Positions 33,051 to 43,825 are shown, counted from the stretch's first letter. The stretch: 64,000 nucleotides of DNA from Heligmosomoides polygyrus polygyrus (GCA_947396885.1 OX377206.1:17355114-17419113); one strand, 5' to 3'. Notes: generated by a model from the sequence alone, not told the origin. A program made the numbers and translations.

Positions 33051-33225
33051 TGTGCTGCTGAATGACTCCGTACAACGATTCCGTTATTTAAAGGGTAGCG
33101 CCTCATTGATTGACCTCAATTGGCAGCTTATTAAACAACGTTTAGATGGCTCATTCTTTGGTGCTTGTTCAACATTAAGCAAAAAAGAACAGAAGTATAG
33201 TGGTCTGTAGTCAAGCACTGTTGCA
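33051..33225 (+). repeat. LTR end of a truncated BEL/Pao element
   Basis: The last 17 bases (AGTCAAGCACTGTTGCA, to 33225) match the LTR ends at 22951 and, inverted, 18610. A primer-binding site follows at once. The LTR start is not defined; 33051 is a guess. Confidence 0.45.
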
Positions 33226-33240
33226 TGGTGCATCGGTACG
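33226..33240 (+). promoter_or_regulatory. tRNA-Gly-like primer-binding site
   Basis: TGGTGCATCGG directly follows the LTR end. It is complementary to the 3' end of eukaryotic tRNA-Gly with CCA, and is identical over 11 bases to the site of the young element at 52325. Confidence 0.6.
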
Positions 33241-33268
33241 TTTCGCTCATTTCAAGTAAGGAAACAAT

Positions 33269-33700
33269 ATGGTTGGACCGTTCTCGCTGAGGACGAAGAA
33301 AGGTTTCTTGACGCGGTACAGCAATAATCTACGGAGGTTAGTTGACGAAATACAGAATTCTCGAGATGTTCAGAGAGGAGAAGCGACTCACTTACACCAA
33401 GCTCTGTCAAATCAACAGTCTTTGATCTCCGGGCTCACACGAAACTTCTCACCGACGTCCTCGACGAATTCACAACCGCACTCGACATGACAGAAACCTT
33501 ATCAAAGGAACAGGAAACACAATTGCAAGGATAGGTCGACACGTCGGTGGAACTTATTGATCACGCACAAAAACTCACAATCGAGCTTGAAAGGGAGAAC
33601 CTAGAGGAGAGACATGAAACGACCGTCCTAGACAACGTAGAAATGGCACCCACAACACTACCAGCTATTCCAATACCAGGTTATACCAAACATGCGCTTT
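33269..33700 (+). pseudogene. BEL/Pao Gag N-terminus (truncated)
   Basis: From ATG 33269 the frame encodes TKKGFLTRYSNNLRRLVDEI, then shifts frame near 33410 and continues with LLTDVLDEFTTALDMTETL, an in-frame TAG near 33530, HAQKLTIELERENLEERHE and TLPAIPIPGY before the sequence loses similarity at about 33700. The order LTR end, primer site, Gag N-terminus with an LP.IPIPGY lead-in fits a BEL/Pao element truncated within gag. Confidence 0.6.
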
Positions 33701-33764
33701 AAACAGTGTCCAAAAATTTGAGAATTCCCAGATTTTTCCCGAAAAAAAACTCGTATTGGAAAAA

Positions 33765-33950
33765 CTTTGGCCTTAGGGTAATCTAGGTCGCCGAACACGA
33801 ATCTGAAGTCGGATCAATCGATATCGATCGATATTATCGATTTTTTGAGGATGGCGCTCAAGTGGCGCGAAACTTCGGCCCTGGGGGTAATCGAGGTCGC
33901 TGAACACGAATCTGAAGTCGGATCAATCGATCCATCTCGATTAACATAAA
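33765..33950. repeat. About 118-bp imperfect direct repeat with ATCGAT palindromes
   Basis: GGTCGCCGAACACGAATCTG, then AAGTCGGATCAATCGAT, occurs at about 33788 and again at about 33893 (GGTCGCTGAACACG...). The first copy carries the palindromic cluster ATCGATATCGATCGAT. Confidence 0.7.
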
Positions 33951-34010
33951 GGTTAGAAGGCCTAGGGAAGAATAGGAAACCCGTAGCGGCCATAGCGTCC
34001 TGTTCTCGGG

Positions 34011-34067
34011 GTTTGGGGGCGAAGCCCCCAACCAGTCGTAGGCGGCCGCTAGGCCAACGTACGATTG
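34011..34067. repeat. Two-hairpin structured repeat, copy 2
   Basis: Same GGGGGC-GAA-GCCCCC hairpin and the same GGCGGCCGCTAGGCC inner segment as at 4877-4937. The outer stem has a different sequence: AGTCGTA (34034-34040) pairs with TACGATT (34060-34066), including one G-T pair, where copy 1 has AGACGTT with AACGTCT. Pairing is kept while sequence changes. Confidence 0.6.
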
Positions 34068-34340
34068 ATCATATAAAATTGAGCATTAGAACGTTGCTTA
34101 GTTTTATAACTCGAACTCAATTTCTGAACCTGAGCATGTTTTCCCGCAACTCCTGCAACACCCGAAAGGGATATCAACAACTCAAACCTAGCGTCTGCAG
34201 CAAGTCATGAAACACAGCTTCCACGACCGCAGCGGAGCTCATCGCGCACGCGACAGTCGCCGTCGCGGGCGCGGTGACCATTCGTACATAAAGACCGCCC
34301 CTCGGGGGACGAGGGGGTTGAACGCTCGACCCCTGGCCAA

Positions 34341-35150
34341 CACTGTACTAGAAGAATGACAATTTTTCAAGCAAACGACAAGTTTTCCTCTACGTTTTCT
34401 AATTTTTCCCGGTTGTAGGTGTAGAGTGCTAGTGCGAAAATTTTGAAGTATGTACGATTAGTGCTTCACTTTAATAAAATAATTGACTGTACCTAGGACC
34501 AGCTCTCTTGCATACCTCCGCCCCCTGCGTCTGCGCATAGGCTCCCCAGCCTATATAAACCTGCGGCGTGGAGCCGACATTAGTCTCAGCGTCATAACGT
34601 CCTAACAATTGTAGGTGGCAGGGCTGAACAGTACGAAGGGGGGGGGGGGGGGCGTTGTCGAAGGTGGACGAAGTGCTAACTCACAAAAGACAGAAAGGGT
34701 ACAAGATGGCACTTATCTGTACAACGCGACCGGTGGATATGTTCGCCAACCGGGTGTTTGCATTCGACGATGTCTAGTTCAACGCTTCAATTTTTACGTA
34801 TCAAGGTGCGAGAACAACGCCAGAGGCTTTAAGGTTGTTCTTCGTCAGAGGAGGGAAATAACAAAAGGATAGTGTTAATCTGTCACCATTTGTGGTTCGC
34901 CATGCACGTTCCCAGCAAAGCGTTTCTAGAAGACATAATGTGGAAGTCCTCTCTCCAGTTGCATTATGCGCCACTATCCGCAAAATTTGAAGCTGTTAAG
35001 TGAACGTCATCGCACACACCTTTTCAACGCATGCAGCGCTGGCTCTGGTACTAACATCCATCTATCATCTATTAACGTTAAACTACCCTGGCGCCACATG
35101 ATGTGACACAAACAGCTCGGGTAGAAACCCGACCAGTGCCGAAAATTTTG
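34341..35150 (+). repeat. TATA-bearing dispersed repeat, copy b
   Basis: Full-length copy: GTAGAGTGCTAGTGCGAAAA upstream, CCGCCCCCTGCGTCTGCGC, TATATAA at about 34552, GGAGCCGACATTAG, a 15-G run (34638-34652), and the CAGCTCGGGTAGAAACCCGA end. No protein of the required length is encoded. Confidence 0.7.
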
Positions 35151-35212
35151 CGAGGACATCCTTCACAGCGTCCCATCACAATGACGTAGTAGTAGCCAGC
35201 GTTTTTTGCCTA

Positions 35213-35445
35213 GGCATATGTTATAGGCCTATGTTATACTTCGACGACGTGTTGCGCTGGCTATTACGCGCTGTGTAGCAGCCGCTCAATACTGCCGCCG
35301 ACTTCTCCGACAACAGCTTCGCCGAAGTATAACATAGGCCTAACATAGGCCATACTGCGACATGTTGTCGTCGACGCCGAACGTCGGCGACGGGAGTATA
35401 GCGCCCTCTGCGACGACGACGGCGACAGCGTCGCCGACATATGCC
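35213..35445. mobile_element. 233-bp MITE-like inverted-repeat element
   Basis: Ends GGCATATG (35213) and CATATGCC (to 35445) are inverted, and longer internal inverted segments pair (GGCCTATGTTATACTTCG with CGAAGTATAACATAGGCC). Flanks are CTA on the left and TTA on the right, so a 3-bp duplication is possible but imperfect. The right half is a CGACGACGGCGACAGCGTCG run. Confidence 0.5.
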
Positions 35446-35967
35446 TTAAGCTAATGGAAAACGTAAAGGGATCTATAAGGGGGATATATGTAGCAAATTG
35501 CGTGTTCAGTCCCTTACTTCAGTTTCTTCGACAGCCGCAGGTGCTGTCCCATTATGCGAGGGCTTTTAAATATTTAAATTCAGGGGAATCTGATGTATGG
35601 TGTGGGATGACCGACACTTCACGGTTGCCCCCTACCGACTAAAACAAATCCAACTTAATTTTTGTTTTTCTTGCAGTATTTCTCCTTGTCTTTACCATTT
35701 CTTCTAGAGGAACTGCAACTTCATCAGTATTGAGGTTTATATAGTTTGATTATATATGTTTTCTAACTAGCCTTAGACGAGGTAAACACTTCGAACGAGC
35801 TAAGAAAACAGAATACTTCACAAATCATGGTTAATAGCAATATAAATATTCATTTGATTTTCTTGAATGTCTATTAGCACGTACATTTACAACGCATGCA
35901 GCGCTGACTCTCTAGTGCTAACTTCCAACGATCATCTATTAATGTTAATGTACGCTGGCATCACATG
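35446..35967. repeat. No gene; fragment of the TATA-bearing repeat at the end
   Basis: Nothing coding is seen in 35446-35879. 35880-35967 matches the 3' part of the dispersed repeat (ACAACGCATGCAGCGCTG, then a CTATTAATGTTAAT region). Confidence 0.5.
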
Positions 35968-36238
35968 TTGTTCAAGGATAAAGTGGTAAAAAATAGGTTG
36001 GAATGGAAACTCTGTTCTCAGCGGGATTTTGCCCGACGGGTGCAAGTGAACGCGCTAGCCAATTGAAACACCTGTCGCAGCCAAATACATAGATGGCTTC
36101 TAGTCAAGAGCTGATGAAAATATCCAACGCCTTTTGCGCCTGGATGGGTAAAACTATGTAGACTGCCCATCTCCTTTGAGTCAGCATCAAGGGTGTACGT
36201 AAATGAAATTTGAAATTTCGTAAATCGTAAGAGCCTTA

Positions 36239-37674
36239 CAAGGGAACTGTCTGAACGGTACGCCAGAGGGCAAGAGCGAGTACTATAGGGAGAATCCCCG
36301 TCCTCCAAATAGGAACAGAACATGTTTTGTTTTTGCCGAATCCTTGAGGCAAACGAGTACGAGGGTGTGATGGTTAAGGGTCGCAAAGCGAGCTCTTCAC
36401 GGCAGCCCAAGATCCAGGTGTCGTTGACTGGGTGGCGGAGTGGTAGAGAGCACGCCTCATGATCGTGAGGTCTACGGTTCGGTTCCCATGATGCGTCGCC
36501 TTTTTGCACTTTTACCAAAGGTTCGGGTTTCCATAGAGATTTCCATATCTAAACCTGTTTCTGGAGTTTGCTACGGTAAAATGTTTTTATTACATATTAT
36601 TTGTCGACATCTCGTAATTCACCAGCAATGTCCGAAATATGCCAAATGCGATTTTGTATGATACTTCTACTCCAATAAATTATTCTCATTGTCAATGTAA
36701 GAAATTTTGACACAGGAACAACATGAAACAGCGGCAGAATGCCAGAAAAATGCTTCAAATGCAATTTATTAGCGTCGGTGAGGTGAGGGTCACCAGTGTA
36801 CTCACAGTGTAGGAGGGGAACACATGATCTTCAACTTGACCTACCACCTCGACCAATATTCTCGCCTCTGTTATGCTTACAAAGTCGCGCGGTTATAACA
36901 AGCTGTTGCCGCCAACAATGACTCTACAATGTCTGCTACTAACATTCACCTATTGACACTGAAGTGCGGATCTCCACTGGATGCTGTCCCTTCGAGAGAA
37001 GGAAATGAAGCTGGCGAAAATATAGCAAGTATCCTACAGAATTTCGAACTGCGAGAGCTGGAAATCGACGAAGTGGAGAAGTTGGAGGTAGTGGAAGAAG
37101 AGGACCAAGAGTTTCAACTAGACGGGGATTGTGCCGGAGTCACAGCACCACTAACCAGTGAAGGCACTATCACGTTGCACTGATCGGTCTTACTGTTTTA
37201 TGCACTTTGTGCTGGTGTACCATTGGTGCTGAAGTTATTTCATAAATATTTCATGTGTAATCGAATTTGGCATATTGCGGGCATTGCTGGTGAATTACGA
37301 GATGTCGACAAATAATAAGTAGTAAAAACATCTTACCGTAGCAAACACCAAAAACAAGTTCAGATATGGAAATCTCTATGGAAATCCGATACTATGGTAA
37401 AAGTGCAAAAACGCGACGTCGCATGGGAACCGAACCCTAGACCTCATGAACATAAGGCGTCCCCCTACCACACCGCCACCCATTCAACGACACCGGGATC
37501 TTGGGCTGCCGTGAAGAGCTCGCTCTGCGGACCCTTAACCATTACACCCTCTTACTCCTTTGCCTCAAGTATTCGGCAAAAACAAAACATGTTCTGTTAC
37601 TATTTGGAAGACGGGGATTCTCCCTATAGTACTCGCTCTTGCCGTTCCGGCGTACCGTTCAGACAGTTTCCTTG
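36239..37674. mobile_element. Foldback element with long TIRs and tRNA-like arms (2)
   Basis: Terminal inverted repeats of about 425 bp (left 36239-36665, right about 37257-37674), roughly 88 percent alike by eye, start CAAGG[G/A]AACTGTCTGAACGG. Target duplication TTA lies at 36236-36238 and 37675-37677. The right arm of the surrounding palindrome (45683-45687) has the single-TTA empty site, proving insertion boundaries. Each arm holds a tRNA-like promoter: box A TGGCGGAGTGG (36433-36443), box B GGTTCGGTTCC (36476-36486), with the inverted pair near 37426-37478. A TTTTTGCACTTTTACC stretch follows, as in the foldback at 8698-9697. Confidence 0.75.
36929..37183 (+). CDS. Hypothetical acidic protein in the foldback centre
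   Basis: An 84-codon frame from ATG 36929 to TGA lies in the spacer between the two inverted arms. It is acidic and Glu-rich in the middle (LRELEIDEVEKLEVVEEEDQ), with no recognised domain. The composition is unlike the AT-rich flanks. It could be a captured exon or the element's own small protein; it is far too short for a known transposase. Confidence 0.3.
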   Translation: MSATNIHLLTLKCGSPLDAVPSREGNEAGENIASILQNFELRELEIDEVEKLEVVEEEDQEFQLDGDCAGVTAPLTSEGTITLH

Positions 37675-38409
37675 TTAGGCCTGTAGTGCAGTACATCTAA
37701 ATTCCAGAAGGGTTTTTCTGCTAATGTTACCAGATGTGATTCAATATTTGTTTATTTGTCGTGTTATCTTCAGCTCAAGCTGAACAGTTTTCTTACCAAA
37801 TTATTGCCATTTTTCGCGTCTTGCTAGTAAGATATCTTTCAATTCAAATTTTACACTTCTCAGGAAAGTCGAAACAACTGTAGATTCCAAAAATTTACCT
37901 TATCCTATGCCTGGTATTCCAACAAAAAGCCTGCCTCCAACAAAAAGGTTTGAATGTTCATTAAATTCCTAGCTTACTACCAATTTCTTAGCTTCACATT
38001 GATCAATGCGGCGAAAACAGGAAGTGCGCATCTTGTAATCCAGCAAACATTCTATTCGTTAGGGTTAGCGTGCATCTATTATAGACAAAATTGCTAGTTC
38101 TCATTACCAAACACGACGTGGATCAAGAATACTCGTCTCTCTTTCTTTAGGAAGTCGGATTCGAGAAGCTTATGCACACGCCACTGTACTTTTAAACACA
38201 GTAGCATATTAGAGCTTCACAAGACAACTCTAAAGGGAAGTGGTAATGAGCTGTAAGAGGAGACCATTATAGTGGGCATATCTTTACAACCAGGTTTACA
38301 TAAATTTGGATACCAGTTGGTTGTTGACCAAAGATCACATTTGCGAAGATTTACGATTCGTAAAAAAATTCGGCAAAAATTGCCGTAAATCGTAATTACG
38401 CACGGCAGC

Positions 38410-38590
38410 ACACACTCCGTCAAAATGGGTCACCCTCCTTCCCTTGTGCAATTTCACGAACACTCTCTCACATTCCAACGGAGTCCAGGGATAGTCGACA
38501 ACCAATGTCGGTCCCACGCTGCGGGTATATATCGGCTGTGGGCGGAGTCTAAGCGCAGAGAAACAGTGAGACAGATATGCAAGTGACGTT
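38410..38590 (-). promoter_or_regulatory. Second promoter-like block, facing the other way
   Basis: On the minus strand CTGCGCTTAGGCTCCGCCCA, TATATA (about 38525), then GTGGGACCGACATTGG reproduces the order GC-box, TATA, GAC-ATT seen in the TATA-bearing repeat, with diverged sequence. It points away from the promoter at 39076. The inverted twin is at 44780-44870 (plus strand). Confidence 0.45.
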
Positions 38591-38860
38591 GCTGATTAGT
38601 ATTATCAATTATTTTTTTGAAATGTACAATAACCTTTCTCGACTGGAATTCCATCCATTGGCATACTTCACTGGTAATCGGAGAAAAATGGAGACGAAGG
38701 CGAAAATCTTCTTTAAAAAAATTACTCATAAAAACGTAAAAAAATACTCATAAAAATAATTTTGTTCATAAAAGTTGCAAAGATGTTACGCGTGCTGACG
38801 CAAGTGCAGTGTTAGACAATGCGGCTGGCCTAGGTAGTCGTGGTCTAGCCTAATGACCAA

Positions 38861-39655
38861 GACTGCACTGTAAGAATGACAATTTTTCAAGCAAACGACA
38901 AGGTTTCCTCTACGTTTTCTAATTTTTCCCGGATGCTGGTGTAGAGTGCTAGTGAGAAAATTTTGAAGCATGTACGAATATTGCTTCTCTTTAAAAAAAA
39001 AATAATTGATCGTACCTAGGACCAGCTCTCTTGCATAACTCCGCCCCCCTGCGTCTGCGCATAGGCTCCCCATCCTATATAAACCCGCGGCGGGAGCCGA
39101 CATTAGTTTCGTGGTATACTCGCCTAGAAGTGTGGGCGTCAAGTCTGAACAGTACGAGGGGGAGTCGCGTTGTCGAAGGTGGACGAAGTGCTAGATCACA
39201 AAAGACTGACAGGGTGCTAGATCGCACTCATCCGTACAAAGCGAGCGGTGGATATGTTTTCCAGCCCTAGTCTCCGGGTTTTTGTCTCTAATTCGGACGC
39301 CTAATTCAACGCTTCAACTTTTAGTTATACAGGTGCAAGGACAACGTCAGAGGCTTTCAGAGTTGCTCCTCCTCGGAAGAGGAAAATAACAAAAAGGATA
39401 GCGTTAATCTATCACTATTTGGGGTTCATCATGCACAGTCTTAGCAAAGCGTTTCTAAAAGACATCCTGGAAGTGGTCTCTCCATCTGCCTTGTGCGCCA
39501 CTATCCGCAAAATTTGAAGCTGTTAAGTGAACGTCATCGCACATACATTTTCAACGCATGCAGCGCTGGCTTTGTAGTACTAACATCCATCTGTCATCTA
39601 TTAACGTTAATCTACGCTGGCACCACATGAGGTGACATAAACAGCTCGGGTAGAA
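38861..39655 (+). repeat. TATA-bearing dispersed repeat, copy c
   Basis: TATATAA at about 39076 follows TGCGTCTGCGCATAGGCTCC and precedes GGGAGCCGACATTAG. The 3' end is at CAGCTCGGGTAGAAAGCC. The inverted near-identical copy is at 43826-44505. Confidence 0.7.
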
Positions 39656-40150
39656 AGCCTATGGCCGCGTATATGGCACGAAGTACTTCCGCCACAAAGG
39701 ACAACCGTACTACCAAGTGGACGCCATCACTAACAGAACAGCTACCTGCAACGTAAGTCAAGAAGCTGGCTTGATATGTAGCTGCACTAGATCTTGTCAC
39801 TACTATCGTTTCTTGATGTATGTACTCATTAGAGAATTGCGCTTAAAAGCATAAAATGGGTGGGGGAAAGCTTAGACGCTTCGCCTGGTTGTCTGCGTTG
39901 TAACGGTCCTCGCTCTGACAAGGGAGGCCCATGAACTTCCCCCAAATGTTTTCAACGCGAACTATATAGTCTTGAAGAGCGTCGGACGACCGCTTCAGGG
40001 CGGGCAGATAAGGCAAAAGTGACACCTGGAATGGCCCTGTCGTGCTCTGATCGTAACTTACAAAAGGTTTGGAGCCCAAATTATAGCTTGATTATAGTAA
40101 TTTCTCCGTTTCCTAGACGAAGCTGCAGTGTACATTCAAGTGATTCAATC
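39656..40150. other. No gene recognised
   Basis: Short open frames only; no motif, repeat end or splice pattern is convincing. Confidence 0.4.
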
Positions 40151-40164
40151 GCCACCGCTTGCGA

Positions 40165-40300
40165 CAGCGAATGGATGGCCGAGTGGGTAGCGTGGCGGAC
40201 TTGCGGGAGGGGTGGAGGGTTCAATTACGGAGGTAGGGTTTCTGGTCCCTAGGTGGACTGTAAGCGTTCTTGCAAATGAAGATTACATTTTGGCTCCGGT
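40165..40300 (+). repeat. tRNA-derived SINE-like module
   Basis: Box A TGGCCGAGTGGGTAG (from 40176) and box B GGTTCAATTAC (40218-40228) are 42 bases apart, as in a tRNA. The region between and around does not fold into a clean tRNA, and it continues into unrelated sequence with TTCTTGCAAATGAAG, a weak relative of the TTTTTGCACTT tail in the foldback arms. It is probably a tRNA-like repeat and not a functional tRNA gene. Confidence 0.4.
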
Positions 40301-40309
40301 AGGGTACCT

Positions 40310-40831
40310 TCTCCGTGTCCTAACCCCGCTTTCCACCTATTGTCAGGTGTGGAAGGAGCTGGTTTTGTTGCGTGGAGCGATATCGCGCATCCATTAAACG
40401 ATGCTTGTCTCACCGGGGAAGATTCCGTTAAATGCTATCCCAATATGACCTCTTTGGTATGTTTTCAATTACTTTTCGAAGTGTTTCTCACTATCACCTC
40501 ATTCGTGAACAAATTCGACAAGCATTGATTTGACCCATCATCAAGACAAGCTCACTCCTCTTTGGATTTCCTCATAGACTGCTTTTATTCTTCTCCCAAC
40601 TTTTACTACTTCAGCTAATTGTTCCCAAGTACTGCATATATTATCCAACTCGTGTGCTTAGTTGCCTTGCTGTGTGTTTCTTCCTCACCATTCTCTCACA
40701 CACTTACGGGAGACGGGTCGGGGGCACTGCAGATAGGAGCATTTGCACTCACTCCCTCAACTCTGGCGATCGAAAAAGATTTTTCGCCCCAAATTTATCT
40801 GCAGGGTTACCTGGGATGCAGATCACCAATC
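40310..40831. other. No gene recognised
   Basis: Nothing supportable apart from short open frames. The stretch ends at the left terminus of the mariner-like element. Confidence 0.4.
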
Positions 40832-40833
40832 TA

Positions 40834-41750
40834 TTAGGGGGAGGGGGGGGGGGGCAAAAGTAATGAGACACCCCATGCCGTGTCCATATATCTCGTGGCT
40901 GGAGTCTGGTTTTGTGCGTATCGTATTTGTATGTTTGTATGCTACTTACTGAAGCTCATCTGAGAAGTTACCACTTCCGCCCTTTCCAGAAGCATGCCAA
41001 AACCCCAGTCTGTCTCATGCCGAAACCCCAGTCTGACGAGAATTGGACGACCTCTGTCGCGCAGATCTCGTCCAATTCCCAACCCCGAGCAGCCTGGGCT
41101 CAATATTAACGCAGGATGAGAAGTACGTCTTCTATCTTAACTGTGCGAACTAGGAGTCTGGGTGAGGCTTGGTGACTTGTTACCGACCTTCGTTCGGCGA
41201 GATGTTCACGGCGAGAAGCACCTTTGGAGGTTTTGGGTCTGCGCCCATGGATCGGTTTACCGGAAGCTGTTTTCCAAGAGCACTACGATGAATTCCAAGG
41301 CCATGGTAAACGAAATAGAAGAAATGGACCTGCGACTCGAACTTATTCAGTCGCAGCGCTTCAAGAAGTTCCTCCTCTTCGACAACGCCCATCGGGAACA
41401 AGTAACCACGGATAAGCTTGGCCAGCTGGGCTACGTTCACATGCCTCACCCACCGTATTCGCCGGACATCTCTCCATGCGAATACCACTACTTCTTGAGC
41501 CTACAGGACTTCCTGGTGGGAAGGGACACAAGAACCCAAGCAGTCCTTGACAACCATATCGAGCAGTTGATCAACGCCAGGCCCAAGCAGTTCTGGAAGG
41601 ATGGGATCAGGAAGTTGGCTGAGCGATGCAGCAAGGTCACTGCCCTTAATGGCAAATACATTCCTCAGCATCGTTGAGTTGTAATTGAGTTATAGAGAGA
41701 TAAAGAAATTTTTCAATTTGTCTTATTACTTTTGCCTCCCCCACCCCTAA
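40834..41750 (+). mobile_element. Mariner-like element, deletion derivative (copy 1)
   Basis: Termini TTAGGGG...GGCAAAAGTAAT (40834) and ATTACTTTTGCC...CCCCTAA (to 41750) are inverted, with TA at 40832-40833 and 41751-41752. A 12-G run lies inside the left terminus. The plus strand encodes the C-terminal half of a transposase: FLLFDNAHREQ (second catalytic Asp), PHPPYSPDISPCEYHYF (Glu, 32 residues on, where mariner has Asp) and FWKDGIRKLAERCSKV. The first catalytic Asp and the DNA-binding half are absent or broken upstream of 41162. The same family appears inverted at 46119-46789. Confidence 0.8.
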
Positions 41751-41759
41751 TAGCAATCG

Positions 41760-42200
41760 TTTTCGGTAAAACGATGGATGGTAGAAGGTTACGATGGATA
41801 TGTGCAAGTTAAAGCAGCATACGCAGAATAACCGGCTCTGCCGCCTTTCACAACTCCAACAAAGGTCGAGGAGAGGACAAAAGAAAAAGTTTTGCCCAAA
41901 CATCGCCCACCGAGATTATTTGGGGTGCTTATCACGGATATGACATTCATTTTTAAAATTTCGGTCGATTACGGTAGGTTACGGTAGGTTACGGTAGATA
42001 TGGGTGACTAAAGCTGTGCACGTTAGTGAGATCGCTTCCTTCTCCAATGTTGTCGAACATATTTTCCAACCTTCAACTGCAACATTGACGAAAAGTAGTA
42101 CAAGCAAAGTTGCAATTTAGAAAAAGAACGACAGATTCGTGGTCAGCAGCTGAAATAGTTCCTGGCAGTGTCATTCTAGGTGTCACTTATGCCTTATCAA
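41760..42200. other. No clear gene; short GGTTACGGTA repeats
   Basis: 41965-42000 carries three GATTACGGTA/GGTTACGGTA repeats. An open frame from 42110 into the duplicated block has no recognised domain. Confidence 0.4.
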
Positions 42201-42554
42201 CCCGCTCTGAAGTGACACTGTTTTTGCCATTTCCGAATCACCCAATGGTCCGTAGCAAAAAGGAAGCACAGTTCTGTGAACCTCGTCCGATGCCCTACAA
42301 GATCGTATAGGTCTCGTTGAAAATCTTTGAGGGAAGTTCATGGGCTTCCCTTGTGAGATGAAAACGGTAGACAGCTTGAACGGTCGTTTCCAGAGGTGGT
42401 GGAAGATCCAAACGAACTATCAACCTCTGTAATTTCAAGCACTAAACCAAGACCTGCGCAGGGGAGATATGTATATTTTCTTTTTCCCTGATTCGTTGAG
42501 CATTTGTCTTTTCTGTACGTACAGAATAGGTAAAAGAACTCAAAAGTTCCAAAA

Positions 42555-42772
42555 GTGAAAGGTCCGAGTTCTCTTCAACTTCTCTTCAACTTAGCGAGTG
42601 CTTTTCGGGGCGATAGCGGCGGTCCACTCTTTCAAAGGGAAACAAAGGCAGATATACAATTATACGCACTTTATCGACTTCGGATCCGATATCGCTTGGC
42701 AGAAATCCTTGTGAAAATACTACGGGAATTAATAGAAGTACAGTTTAACTTCATCCTATCAAATTAACTGAG
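42555..42772 (+). pseudogene. Serine protease (S1) terminal exon copy, GDSGGP intact
   Basis: Plus strand: AFRGDSGGPLFQRET carries the intact active-site motif of chymotrypsin-fold proteases. Compared with the copy at 17966-18183, one base is missing after GAAACAAA, which shifts the frame so that the expected TSDPISLGRNPCENTTG C-terminus is read only in the next frame, ending TAA at about 42770. It abuts an inverted copy of the TATA-bearing repeat. A pseudogene of a secreted protease is likely; other exons are not found. Confidence 0.55.
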
Positions 42773-42780
42773 GTGCGATG

Positions 42781-43052
42781 ACGTTCACTTAACAGCTTCA
42801 AATTTTGCGGATAGTGGCGCACAAGGCAGATGGAGAGACGACTTCCAGGATGTCTTCTAGAAACGCTTTGCTAAGACTGTGCATGATGAACCCCAAATAG
42901 TGATAGATTAACGCTATCCTTTTTGTTATTTCCCTCTTCCAAGGAGGAGCAACTCTGAAAGCCTCTGACGTTGTCCTTGCACCTGTATAACTAAAAGTTG
43001 AAGCGTTGAATTAGGCGTCCGAATTAGAGACAAAAACCCGGAGACTAGGGCT
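42781..43052 (-). repeat. TATA-bearing dispersed repeat, copy d (cut by gap)
   Basis: The reverse complement matches the 3' half of copies b and c (for example GCGTTTCTAGAAGACATCCT and CAAATAGTGATAG regions) and is truncated by the N run. Confidence 0.7.
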
Positions 43053-43252
43053 NNNNNNNNNNNNNNNNNNNNNNNNNNNNNNNNNNNNNNNNNNNNNNNN
43101 NNNNNNNNNNNNNNNNNNNNNNNNNNNNNNNNNNNNNNNNNNNNNNNNNNNNNNNNNNNNNNNNNNNNNNNNNNNNNNNNNNNNNNNNNNNNNNNNNNNN
43201 NNNNNNNNNNNNNNNNNNNNNNNNNNNNNNNNNNNNNNNNNNNNNNNNNNNN
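43053..43252. other. Assembly gap (200 N)
   Basis: Exactly 200 Ns between two near-identical 850-bp segments. Confidence 0.99.
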
Positions 43253-43606
43253 CCCGCTCTGAAGTGACACTGTTTTTGCCATTTCCGAATCACCCAATGG
43301 TCCGTAGCAAAAAGGAAGCACAGTTCTGTGAACCTCGTCCGATGCCCTACAAGATCGTATAGGTCTCGTTGAAAATCTTTGAGGGAAGTTCATGGGCTTC
43401 CCTTGTGAGATGAAAACGGTAGACAGCTTGAACGGTCGTTTCCAGAGGTGGTGGAAGATCCAAACGAACTATCAACCTCTGTAATTTCAAGCACTAAACC
43501 AAGACCTGCGCAGGGGAGATATGTATATTTTCTTTTTCCCTGATTCGTTGAGCATTTGTCTTTTCTGTACGTACAGAATAGGTAAAAGAACTCAAAAGTT
43601 CCAAAA

Positions 43607-43824
43607 GTGAAAGGTCCGAGTTCTCTTCAACTTCTCTTCAACTTAGCGAGTGCTTTTCGGGGCGATAGCGGCGGTCCACTCTTTCAAAGGGAAACAAAGG
43701 CAGATATACAATTATACGCACTTTATCGACTTCGGATCCGATATCGCTTGGCAGAAATCCTTGTGAAAATACTACGGGAATTAATAGAAGTACAGTTTAA
43801 CTTCATCCTATCAAATTAACTGAG
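43607..43824 (+). pseudogene. Serine protease (S1) terminal exon, duplicate
   Basis: Duplicate of 42555-42772 with the same one-base deletion and the same intact GDSGGP. It may be an assembly duplicate. Confidence 0.5.
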
Positions 43825-43825
43825 G

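Noticed and set aside
36421..36495. Functional tRNA gene
   Set aside because: Box A and box B are present, but the acceptor stem and a regular 7-base anticodon loop do not form cleanly, and the sequence lies in a mobile-element arm.
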